From Clostridia bacterium (GTDB lineage Bacteria > Bacillota > Clostridia > Oscillospirales > Acutalibacteraceae): a DNA stretch of 53,699 nucleotides. A program made the translations under genes and the position numbers. The stretch lies in assembly GCA_017407705.1 (NCBI GenBank), contig JAFQWA010000012.1, positions 1 through 53,699 on the forward strand. The letters run 5' to 3'. The notes below the pieces were generated by a model. That model was not told the DNA's origin. It made no database searches and saw only the letters and a program-made list of their open reading frames with translations. Of this stretch, positions 35,427 to 43,037 are shown one piece after another. Numbering within the stretch: position 1 is the first letter of the stretch; every line of letters starts with the position of its first letter.

Positions 35427-36584
35427 ATGAAAAGATTTTTAAGTATTTTAATGGTAGCATTGTTAACAGTATCTTTAGCCGCCTGTGCAAACGGCACTGA
35501 GGATACCACCGGCACAACAGCGACCCCCACCACCAACATCGAGGCTGAGTCAGTTACCACAGTGGCAACTACTACTAAAGTGGCTCAAACTACTGCTACC
35601 ACAACCACAGTAGCCAACACACAGGCTCCCGTTAATCAGGTAACCACCGAGAAAAAGACCGAGTGGAAGCCCGTTATCTACACCACAGCAGCAGCCACCA
35701 CAGCAAAGAGAAACGAGTATGCTATGTCGGCCCTTGCTATGGACAAGAAAAAGGTTGGCGATACCATGAAATCTCCTCTTTCCAGCAGTACATATACTTT
35801 GAAATGGATGGACGATTTTAACGGTACTAAAGTAAACACCGCTGACTGGACTATTATGACCGAAAATGCTAATGCATCTGAGGGTCAGGTAAATAAACCG
35901 GAAAACGTTAAGGTTGCAAACGGCAAGCTTTCTATCTCATTGAAGAAAGAAACCGCCACCACCCCTGATAATTTTACCAAAAAGTTTACCGGTGGCGGTA
36001 TACAGTCTAAAGGTAAGAAATATTTCAAATACGGCAGAATCGAAGCTTTGATGAAGGTGCCCTATGGTAAGGGTATGTGGCCTGCATTCTGGACTATCGG
36101 CGACACTATTGCCGGTGGCAGAGAAGCTTGGTGGCCTTGGGGCGGCGAGATCGACATTATGGAAATGTTCGGTAAGTCTAATACCCAAACTGTTATGTCA
36201 GGCGGTATATTCTACTATCCGCCCAAGGATTACGAGAACTTCGATTACAACAATGCAAAATCCTTGCTCAGAGAAAGTGATGCAGGCAGCTTCAGATATC
36301 CTGCAACCAAATTCTCTGACGGTTATCACGTATTTGGTATTGAGTGGACTCCTTTGAAGCTGACATTCTACTTTGATAATCACGCTTGGGGTACCATTGA
36401 TATCACAGGTGAAGATTTCGAGTATGCAATGCACAATGCACATCAGATCATTATTCACTATGCGGTTGAAGGCTTCGGACTTCAGGCTGACGGCACAAGA
36501 GCTTATGATGGCAGAGAACCCGGCTCAGACGCTGTTATTCCACAGACCTTTGACATTGATTGGGTAAAGGTTTGGCAGAAATAA
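35427..36584 (+). CDS. GH16 beta-glucanase lipoprotein 4
   Basis: A 385-residue lipoprotein with lipobox LAAC (C20), a Thr/Val/Ala stalk and the KTEWKPVIYT peptide. The GH16 domain has E241-I-D-I-M-E246 in EAWWPWGGEIDIMEMFG. It belongs to the group with genes 5 and 6, marked by an extra AWW before the active site, YYPPKDYENFDY, and a C-terminal AVEGFGL...YDGREPGSDA segment. SD GAGG is 10 nt before the ATG. Confidence 0.93.
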   Translation: MKRFLSILMVALLTVSLAACANGTEDTTGTTATPTTNIEAESVTTVATTTKVAQTTATTTTVANTQAPVNQVTTEKKTEWKPVIYTTAAATTAKRNEYAMSALAMDKKKVGDTMKSPLSSSTYTLKWMDDFNGTKVNTADWTIMTENANASEGQVNKPENVKVANGKLSISLKKETATTPDNFTKKFTGGGIQSKGKKYFKYGRIEALMKVPYGKGMWPAFWTIGDTIAGGREAWWPWGGEIDIMEMFGKSNTQTVMSGGIFYYPPKDYENFDYNNAKSLLRESDAGSFRYPATKFSDGYHVFGIEWTPLKLTFYFDNHAWGTIDITGEDFEYAMHNAHQIIIHYAVEGFGLQADGTRAYDGREPGSDAVIPQTFDIDWVKVWQK

Positions 36585-36604
36585 TTTAAAATTTTGAGGA
36601 ACTT

Positions 36605-37813
36605 ATGAAAAGAGTTATAAGTGTTTTACTGATATCTTTATTGATATTATCATTAGCCGCTTGCGGCAATAACCAGACAGTTGATACAAACAGCACTACC
36701 GGTGGCACAACCGGTAGCGCTGAGCCCCTGCCTTCTGAAACAACCGGCGCTCAGGGTCAGCAGTCAACCTCCGGCGCTGAGCAGTCCACAACTGCTGTCG
36801 GCGGCACACAGGCTACTACCGCAGCAGTATCGGGCACACAGGCTACAACCACTGTGTCATCCACCGATAAAACAACTAAGCCGGCAGGTTCAGGCAACGT
36901 GGTGCAAACCACCACCCGAAAGAAGCTGGATTTCCCCTCATCCTCTTTAGGTCTGGATAAAAAGACAGTGGGTGACAATATTTTATCCCCACTTTCAGGC
37001 GTAAAATATACCCTTAAGTGGATGGACGATTTTAACGGCACAACTCTTGACAGCAAAAACTGGACTGTTCGTACCGTTAATGCCAATGCCTCTGAGGGTC
37101 AGGTAAACAAGCCTGAAAACGTTAAGGTTGCAAACGGCAAGCTTTCCTTTGAATTAAAGAGAGAGACCGCCACCTGCGACGGTGGAAACGGTCTTACATA
37201 CACCAAAAAGTTCACCGGCGGTAAGATTGACTCTCAGGGTAAGCAGTACTTTAAGTACGGCAGAATCGAAGTATATTGCAAGCTGCCTTACGGTAAGGGT
37301 ATGTGGCCTGCATTCTGGACTGTTGGCGACACCACCGTTGGCGACAGAGAGGCTTGGTGGCCTTGGGGCGGCGAGATCGACATTATGGAAATGTTCGGTA
37401 AGTCTAACACTGAAACTGTTGTATCAGGCGGCGTTTGGTATTATCCCCCACAGGACTATGAAAACTTTGATTACAGCAAGGGTAAGAGTAAGTCTCGCTC
37501 CGGCGACGCTTCTATAAGACATCCCAAATCAAAATTCTCTGACGGTTACCACCTTTACGGTATTGAGTGGACCAGAGATACTCTGACATTCTACTTTGAC
37601 AATGAAAATTGGGGCACCATTGACATATCAGGATACGATTTTAGCTATGCAATGCACAATTATCATATGCTTATTTTAAACTATGCAGTTGAAGGCTTCG
37701 GACTTATTCCGGGCACCAACGGTCAAAGACGTTATGACGGCAGAGAGCCCGGTGCGGACGCTGTTATTCCTCAGACCTTTGACGTTGATTGGGTAAAGGT
37801 TTGGCAGAGATAA
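36605..37813 (+). CDS. GH16 beta-glucanase lipoprotein 5
   Basis: A 402-residue lipoprotein: lipobox LAAC (C20), a ~90-residue stalk with a repeated GTQATT motif, then GH16 with E257-I-D-I-M-E262. It is nearest to gene 4; long nucleotide stretches are almost identical (for example GAAAACGTTAAGGTTGCAAA in both). It closes the first block of five lipoprotein genes, because a strong hairpin follows 66 nt downstream. Confidence 0.93.
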   Translation: MKRVISVLLISLLILSLAACGNNQTVDTNSTTGGTTGSAEPLPSETTGAQGQQSTSGAEQSTTAVGGTQATTAAVSGTQATTTVSSTDKTTKPAGSGNVVQTTTRKKLDFPSSSLGLDKKTVGDNILSPLSGVKYTLKWMDDFNGTTLDSKNWTVRTVNANASEGQVNKPENVKVANGKLSFELKRETATCDGGNGLTYTKKFTGGKIDSQGKQYFKYGRIEVYCKLPYGKGMWPAFWTVGDTTVGDREAWWPWGGEIDIMEMFGKSNTETVVSGGVWYYPPQDYENFDYSKGKSKSRSGDASIRHPKSKFSDGYHLYGIEWTRDTLTFYFDNENWGTIDISGYDFSYAMHNYHMLILNYAVEGFGLIPGTNGQRRYDGREPGADAVIPQTFDVDWVKVWQR

Positions 37814-37833
37814 ACACTCAAGGGGATTTTAAT

Positions 37834-37872
37834 ATGAAAATCAGTTACACACATTCATTTAAAATCGAATAA
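37834..37872 (+). CDS. Possible 12-residue leader peptide between GH16 genes 5 and 6
   Basis: ATG at 37834 opens a 12-codon ORF (MKISYTHSFKIE, stop TAA 37870-37872), with AAGGGGA about 8 nt before it. The hairpin at 37880-37921 begins 8 nt after the stop. The layout, a good ribosome site with a tiny ORF directly before a terminator, resembles an attenuation leader. It could also be the decayed start of a lost array gene. Confidence 0.35.
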   Translation: MKISYTHSFKIE

Positions 37873-37879
37873 TTTAGTG

Positions 37880-37921
37880 GCAAGACAGACCGATTTACTC
37901 GGTCTGTCTTGCGTGCTTTTT
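37880..37921 (+). terminator. Internal terminator or attenuator within the GH16 array
   Basis: A 14-bp perfect stem, GCAAGACAGACCGA / TCGGTCTGTCTTGC, with a 5-nt loop, followed by GTGCTTTTT. It divides the array into genes 1-5 and genes 6-11. Confidence 0.85.
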
Positions 37922-37952
37922 ATAGAAATTTTCAGAAAGACAGGTCTTAGTT

Positions 37953-38843
37953 ATGGAAAAATTAAAAGGTCTCGCTATTGACAGCAAAACAATCGGCGAT
38001 GTTAATATTTCTCCCATTTCGGGTGATGAATACAAGCTGGTCTTTATTGATGATTTTGACGGCGACACATTAAACGAAGAGTATTGGACCATTCGTGAGC
38101 AGAATGCTAACTCATCTGAAGGTCAGGTAAACAAGGCTGAGAATATTACTCTTGAAAACAGCAACCTCGTTTTCACCTGTAAGGTAGAGAGTGCAACCTG
38201 CTATGATAGACATTACGATAAAACCTACCACAAGGATTTTACCGGCGGTAAGATTGATACTCAGGGCAAGAAGAATTTCCAGTATGGCAGACTGGAAGCA
38301 CGTATGAAGCTGCCTTACGGTAGAGGTATCTGGCCTGCATTCTGGACTATCGGTGATCACAGTGTGAACGGTTCTAAGGCTTGGTGGCCCTGGGGCGGTG
38401 AGATCGACATTATGGAAATGTTCGGTAAGACCGACGAGGAGACCGCAATGGCAGGAGGTATTTATTACTATCCTCCACAGGATTATGAGAACTTTGATTA
38501 CAGCACTGCAAAAACAATGTCGAAAACTCCCGGTATTCCCACACCGAAGCTTCCCGCTTCTACATATTCCGATGATTTCCATGTTTACGGCATTGAATGG
38601 ACAGAAGAAAAGCTCACCTTCTATTTTGATGATACCATTACAGGTGAGTTGGATATTACAGATTACGACTTCAGTTTTGCAATGCACAATCCTCATATGC
38701 TTATTTTAAACTTTGCAGTTGAAGGCTTCGGACTTATCCCCAACTCAGGCGGAGAAAGAAAGTATGACGGCAGAGAGCCGGAAAAAACAGGAACTTGGCC
38801 CAAACAGTTACTGGTCGACTGGGTAAAGGTTTGGCAAAAATAA
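37953..38843 (+). CDS. GH16 beta-glucanase without signal peptide (array gene 6)
   Basis: A 296-residue protein that starts MEKLKGLAIDSKTIGD, exactly where the catalytic unit begins after the stalk of genes 4 and 5 (LDKKTVGD). It has no signal peptide, lipobox or stalk. The catalytic set is E150-I-D-I-M-E155 with the AWWPWGGE and YYPPQDYENFDY marks of the gene 4/5 group. The ribosome site is weak (ACAGGT). It is either cytoplasmic, exported by a non-classical route, or a leader-less duplicate. Confidence 0.9.
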   Translation: MEKLKGLAIDSKTIGDVNISPISGDEYKLVFIDDFDGDTLNEEYWTIREQNANSSEGQVNKAENITLENSNLVFTCKVESATCYDRHYDKTYHKDFTGGKIDTQGKKNFQYGRLEARMKLPYGRGIWPAFWTIGDHSVNGSKAWWPWGGEIDIMEMFGKTDEETAMAGGIYYYPPQDYENFDYSTAKTMSKTPGIPTPKLPASTYSDDFHVYGIEWTEEKLTFYFDDTITGELDITDYDFSFAMHNPHMLILNFAVEGFGLIPNSGGERKYDGREPEKTGTWPKQLLVDWVKVWQK

Positions 38844-38861
38844 TTTCGGAGGATTTTTAAA

Positions 38862-40049
38862 ATGAAAAGGATCGTTTCAGCAATCATGGTGGTGCTGATG
38901 TTGGCATCATCGATCTTTGTCCTTGGCGCATCCGCAGCAACAATTCTTCCTGTACTTGGCGACGTTAACGGAGACAAATCGGTAGATGCCGCAGATCTTT
39001 TGGTGCTTAAAAGATATGTGCTTTCGTTAACAACCTTAAACGACGACTGTGTGGCAGACATTTCAGGCGACACTGACGTCAACGCATCTGACTTACTGAT
39101 TTTGAAAAGAAGTGTGTTAAACATTACCGATCTTGGTACCACACTTAATGCAAAACTTGGTATGAACAAGCAAACAGTAGGGGATTCGTTAAAATCTCCC
39201 ATAACCAACGATTCATACAAGCTGGTGTTTATTGACGATTTTAAGGGCACACAGCTTAATATGAACAACTGGACTTATTACACCAGAAACTACAACAGTT
39301 CTGAGCAGTCTGTAAACCGTAAGGAAAACATTGTTGTTGAAAACGATAACCTTATTATTTGGGGTAAAAAAGAAAATCAGCAATATACAGGCTCGGCTGA
39401 AAGCTGGGAAACTCCCAAAACCTCATACTTCACCGGTGGTGCTATCAACTCACAGGGTAAAAAGAGCTTCACATACGGCAGACTGGAAATAAGATGTAAG
39501 ATCCCTTACTCTTACGGTATGTGGCCTGCCTTCTGGACTCAGGGTGAAAGCAGAGGCTGGCCTTGGGGCGGTGAGGTCGATATTATGGAGTTTGTTGGCG
39601 GCGTTGACCAGTGGAACAACTATCGTGACGACGAATATCACAGCGGACTTCACTGGTGTGATCCCAATTTAGGATCGGATAAGGCTTGGAGCACAAGCAA
39701 GAACGTCTCAGCAACCAACCCTAATGACGATTCCACAACATCAAAGCTTGGCACCGGCGGCGGTTATGAAATCCCAAATTCCAACAGAACCTTAAAGCTT
39801 AATGATGAGTGGCATGTTTGCGGTATGGAGTGGAACGAAACAAAGATGTATTTCTACTGCGATGATACAATGTATCTTACCATAGATATTACTAAAAACT
39901 CAATGCGTGAAGCTTATCACAAAAACCACTATATGATTCTTAATTTGGTTATGGGCGGCTCCTGGGCAGGTACTCCCGACGTAAACAAGGGTACCGTGTT
40001 CCCGCAGCAGTTTGTAATCGACTGGGTCAAGGTCTGGCAGAAAGGATAG
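38862..40049 (+). CDS. Secreted dockerin-GH16 beta-glucanase (array gene 7)
   Basis: A 395-residue secreted protein. A signal peptide (cleavage after ASA, about residue 25) is followed at once by a type I dockerin (about 32-86). Its two calcium loops are D34-V-N36-G-D38...D42..D45 and D66-I-S68-G-D70...N74..D77, each followed by LL-x-LKR. GH16 comes after, with E238-V-D-I-M-E243. An N-terminal dockerin is unusual, since dockerins are mostly C-terminal. It implies docking to a cohesin, but no scaffoldin is in the window. SD CGGAGGA. Confidence 0.93.
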   Translation: MKRIVSAIMVVLMLASSIFVLGASAATILPVLGDVNGDKSVDAADLLVLKRYVLSLTTLNDDCVADISGDTDVNASDLLILKRSVLNITDLGTTLNAKLGMNKQTVGDSLKSPITNDSYKLVFIDDFKGTQLNMNNWTYYTRNYNSSEQSVNRKENIVVENDNLIIWGKKENQQYTGSAESWETPKTSYFTGGAINSQGKKSFTYGRLEIRCKIPYSYGMWPAFWTQGESRGWPWGGEVDIMEFVGGVDQWNNYRDDEYHSGLHWCDPNLGSDKAWSTSKNVSATNPNDDSTTSKLGTGGGYEIPNSNRTLKLNDEWHVCGMEWNETKMYFYCDDTMYLTIDITKNSMREAYHKNHYMILNLVMGGSWAGTPDVNKGTVFPQQFVIDWVKVWQKG

Positions 40050-40058
40050 TGAAAAACA

Positions 40059-41252
40059 ATGAAAAAAGTTATATCAGTTATTATGATCATACTGATGCTG
40101 GCATCATCTGTTTTTGTTCTCGGCGCCTCAGCAGCAACCACCCTTCCCGTACTTGGCGACGTTAATGAAGACGGCTCGGTAGACGCATCAGACCTCTTAT
40201 CATTAAAAAGATACGTTCTTATGGTAATGACTATGGACGATGACTGCTCCGCAGACATCTCCGGTGATACTGCAGTTAACGCAACCGATTTGTTGCTTTT
40301 GAAAAGAAGCGTTTTGAGCGTTACTGATCTTGATGAAACCCTTAACGGTAAGCTTGGTATGAACAAGCAAAAGATCGGCGATAAAATGGTTTCACCTTTA
40401 ACCTACAGCACTTATAAGCTGGTGTTTATTGATGACTTTAAAGGCACAAAGCTTAACACCTCTTACTGGTCAACTTCCGACAGAAACGCTAACCAGATGG
40501 AAGAGCAGGTAAACAGAGCAGAGAACGTTGTTGTTGAAAACGATAACCTTATCATTTGGGGTAAAAAGGAAAATCAGCAATATACCGGCGGCGCTGAAAG
40601 CTGGGAAACTCCCAAAACATCCTATTTTACTGGCGGATATATCAGCACAGCCAATAAAAAGTCTTATCAGTACGGCAGACTTGAGATAAGATGTAAGGTT
40701 CCTTATTCTTACGGTATGTGGCCCGCTTTCTGGACCGTAGGTACTCAGCGTGGCTGGCCCTGGGGCGGTGAGATCGACATTATGGAGTTCGTTGGTGGTA
40801 CCGATCAGTGGAACAACTACCGTGATGACGAGTATAACAGCGGTATTCACTGGTGCGATCCTACCTTGAGTTCAAGCAAGGCTTGGAGCACAAGCCTTGA
40901 CGTTAAGGCATCTGACCCCGACTCAGTTTGGAACAGAACCGATACAAAAATGTCCACCGGCGGTAAGTATGAGATCCCCAACTCCAATAAAACCTTAAAG
41001 ATCCACGATGAGTGGCACGTTTGCGGTGTTGAGTGGACCGACAGCAGACTGCATTTCTATATGGATGACAAGCTTTATCTGAATATTGACATTACAAAAA
41101 CCTCTATGCGTGAGGCATTCCATCAGCCTCATCATATGATACTTAACTTAGCAATGGGTGGTTCTTGGGCAGGTACTCCCGACGAAGCAAAGGGAACTGT
41201 ATGGCCTCAGAAATTTGAAGTTGACTGGGTTAAGGTTTGGCAAAAATCTTAA
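40059..41252 (+). CDS. Secreted dockerin-GH16 beta-glucanase (array gene 8)
   Basis: A 397-residue partner of gene 7 with the same order: signal peptide, dockerin (D34-V-N36-E-D38-G... and D66-I-S68-G-D70...) and GH16 with E238-I-D-I-M-E243. The first calcium loop has E where gene 7 has G, and G where it has K. The catalytic part also shares tracts with gene 3 (DPDSVWNRTDTKMSTGGK) that gene 7 lacks, so it looks like a mosaic of both. It starts 9 nt after gene 7. Confidence 0.93.
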   Translation: MKKVISVIMIILMLASSVFVLGASAATTLPVLGDVNEDGSVDASDLLSLKRYVLMVMTMDDDCSADISGDTAVNATDLLLLKRSVLSVTDLDETLNGKLGMNKQKIGDKMVSPLTYSTYKLVFIDDFKGTKLNTSYWSTSDRNANQMEEQVNRAENVVVENDNLIIWGKKENQQYTGGAESWETPKTSYFTGGYISTANKKSYQYGRLEIRCKVPYSYGMWPAFWTVGTQRGWPWGGEIDIMEFVGGTDQWNNYRDDEYNSGIHWCDPTLSSSKAWSTSLDVKASDPDSVWNRTDTKMSTGGKYEIPNSNKTLKIHDEWHVCGVEWTDSRLHFYMDDKLYLNIDITKTSMREAFHQPHHMILNLAMGGSWAGTPDEAKGTVWPQKFEVDWVKVWQKS

Positions 41253-41272
41253 TTTCTCGGAGGGAAAACACT

Positions 41273-42121
41273 ATGGAAAAAATGGTATCAAAATTCACAG
41301 GACTGGAATACGAGCTTAAATTTATCGACGATTTTGACGGTGATGAGCTTAATCTTGACAACTGGACTGTTTACAACCAGATTTACAACAGTTGGGAAGA
41401 GCAGGCAAATATTCCTGAGAACGTATATGTTAAAGACGGTAGCCTGTTTATCAAAGGTACCCGTGACGATAAAGTGCATCACGCACATCACGATTACTTT
41501 GAGGATAACGAGTCTGACCTTATCGGCGGCTCTGTAAGATCCGATAATAAGGTTGAATTCTGCTACGGCAGACTTGAGATCAAAGCAAAATATCCCTACT
41601 CCTACGGTATGTGGCCCTGCTTCTGGACTATGGGTACTGACCGTGGTTGGCCTTGGGGCGGTGAGATCGATATTGCTGAGTTTGTAGGCGGCGTTGACCA
41701 GTGGAACAACTACCGTGACGACGAGTATAGCTGCGGTCTGCACTGGGCTGATCCCGACACAACTCCTGAGGATGCTTGGAGCGGCAAGGGACATCTTGCA
41801 ACAAGTATCGGCAAACTGAAAATGTCAAGAGATCTGCCTAACGTTCCCGAAAGAACTGCAAGACTTAATGACGATTGGCATATTTACGGTCTTGAGTGGA
41901 CTAAGGATAAGATGATCTGTTACTTTGACGATGTTAAAGTAGGCGAGATCGACATTACCGATCCCACTATGAGATTCGCTTTCCATAGAAATCATTACAT
42001 TATCTTAAACTTCGGCATGGGCGGTTCCTGGGCAGGTACTCCCAACGAAGAAAAAGGAACAGTATTCCCTCAGTATCTGCAGATCGACTGGGTAAAAATT
42101 TGGCAGACAACTGAGCAGTAA
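41273..42121 (+). CDS. GH16 beta-glucanase without signal peptide (array gene 9)
   Basis: A 282-residue protein starting MEKMVSKFTGLEYELKF, again directly at the catalytic unit. The set is E131-I-D-I-A-E136, in the EFVGGVDQWNNYRDDEY group. CGGAGGG 8 nt before the ATG at 41273 decides the start; the in-frame start at 41237 lies inside gene 8. No export signal is visible. A His-rich HHAHHD stretch near residue 70 is unique to it. Confidence 0.9.
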   Translation: MEKMVSKFTGLEYELKFIDDFDGDELNLDNWTVYNQIYNSWEEQANIPENVYVKDGSLFIKGTRDDKVHHAHHDYFEDNESDLIGGSVRSDNKVEFCYGRLEIKAKYPYSYGMWPCFWTMGTDRGWPWGGEIDIAEFVGGVDQWNNYRDDEYSCGLHWADPDTTPEDAWSGKGHLATSIGKLKMSRDLPNVPERTARLNDDWHIYGLEWTKDKMICYFDDVKVGEIDITDPTMRFAFHRNHYIILNFGMGGSWAGTPNEEKGTVFPQYLQIDWVKIWQTTEQ

Positions 42122-42138
42122 AATTAAATAAATACCTA

Positions 42139-42168
42139 TTGCCTTTGCAATATACAATGTAGTATAAT
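42139..42168 (+). promoter_or_regulatory. Internal promoter ahead of GH16 gene 10
   Basis: TTGCCT, 18-nt spacer, TATAAT, then AAGGAGTGAG before the ATG at 42188. It suggests that genes 10-11 can be expressed apart from the rest of the array. Confidence 0.6.
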
Positions 42169-42187
42169 GTGTTTAAGGAGTGAGATT

Positions 42188-42985
42188 ATGGAAACGAAGA
42201 AAATGATTTCCCCTATCTCAGGTAAAGAATATCAGCTGGTATTTGAAGACCATTTCTACGGTGATTATCCCAACCCCGATAACTGGACCATTGAGGATAA
42301 CGACAGATATTATAACGGTGAGGTAAACTATAAAACTTCACGCAGAGAGAATGTCCGTTGCGAAAACTCCTGTCTTATTATCGAGGCTCATAAGGAAGAG
42401 TATAAGGGTAAACATTATACCTCTGCCGCTATGGATTCTCACGGTAAAAAGTTCTTTAAATACGGCAGGTTCGAAATGTTGGCTAAACTGCCTTACGGTA
42501 AGAGTATGTGGCCTGCATTCTGGACTATGGGTGAACACAGAGGCTGGCCTTGGGGCGGTGAGATAGACGTTATGGAAATGGTGGGCGACGTTGATGGCTA
42601 CGGCAATCAAAACGGCGACTCTATAACCTTAGCAACTCTCCACTGGGCAGACCCTGAAACCCCCGATTACGACCATACCTTCCACCAAGGCTTTGGCAAG
42701 TATTTGCTTCCCGGATATGAAAACGGCGCTAAGCTTAATGACGAATTTCATATTTACGGTGTGGAGTGGGACGAAAACGAGATCGTATCTTATTTTGACG
42801 ATGTTATTGTGGGTAGGATAGATATTAAGTCAAACTCCACTATGCGTGATGCTTTCCATAAGGAGCATTTTATGCTGCTGAACCTATCCCTGGGCGGCCC
42901 TTGGCCCGGAAACCCCGATGAAACCACCGTTTTGCCTATGCAGTATCAGGTGGATTGGGTAAGAGTATGGCAAACTGTAAAATAA
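42188..42985 (+). CDS. GH16 beta-glucanase without signal peptide (array gene 10)
   Basis: A 265-residue single-domain GH16, the shortest of the array, starting METKKMISPISGKEYQL. The catalytic set is E125-I-D-V-M-E130. It is nearest in type to gene 2 (GGPWPGNPDETTV end motif and the LLPGYENG segment), but without signal peptide or stalk. AAGGAG 6 nt upstream fixes the start at 42188. It has its own promoter. Confidence 0.9.
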   Translation: METKKMISPISGKEYQLVFEDHFYGDYPNPDNWTIEDNDRYYNGEVNYKTSRRENVRCENSCLIIEAHKEEYKGKHYTSAAMDSHGKKFFKYGRFEMLAKLPYGKSMWPAFWTMGEHRGWPWGGEIDVMEMVGDVDGYGNQNGDSITLATLHWADPETPDYDHTFHQGFGKYLLPGYENGAKLNDEFHIYGVEWDENEIVSYFDDVIVGRIDIKSNSTMRDAFHKEHFMLLNLSLGGPWPGNPDETTVLPMQYQVDWVRVWQTVK

Positions 42986-43037
42986 ATATTATGTGATGAC
43001 ACATTTAATATTATTTTAAAGAAAGGATATGTTTAAT

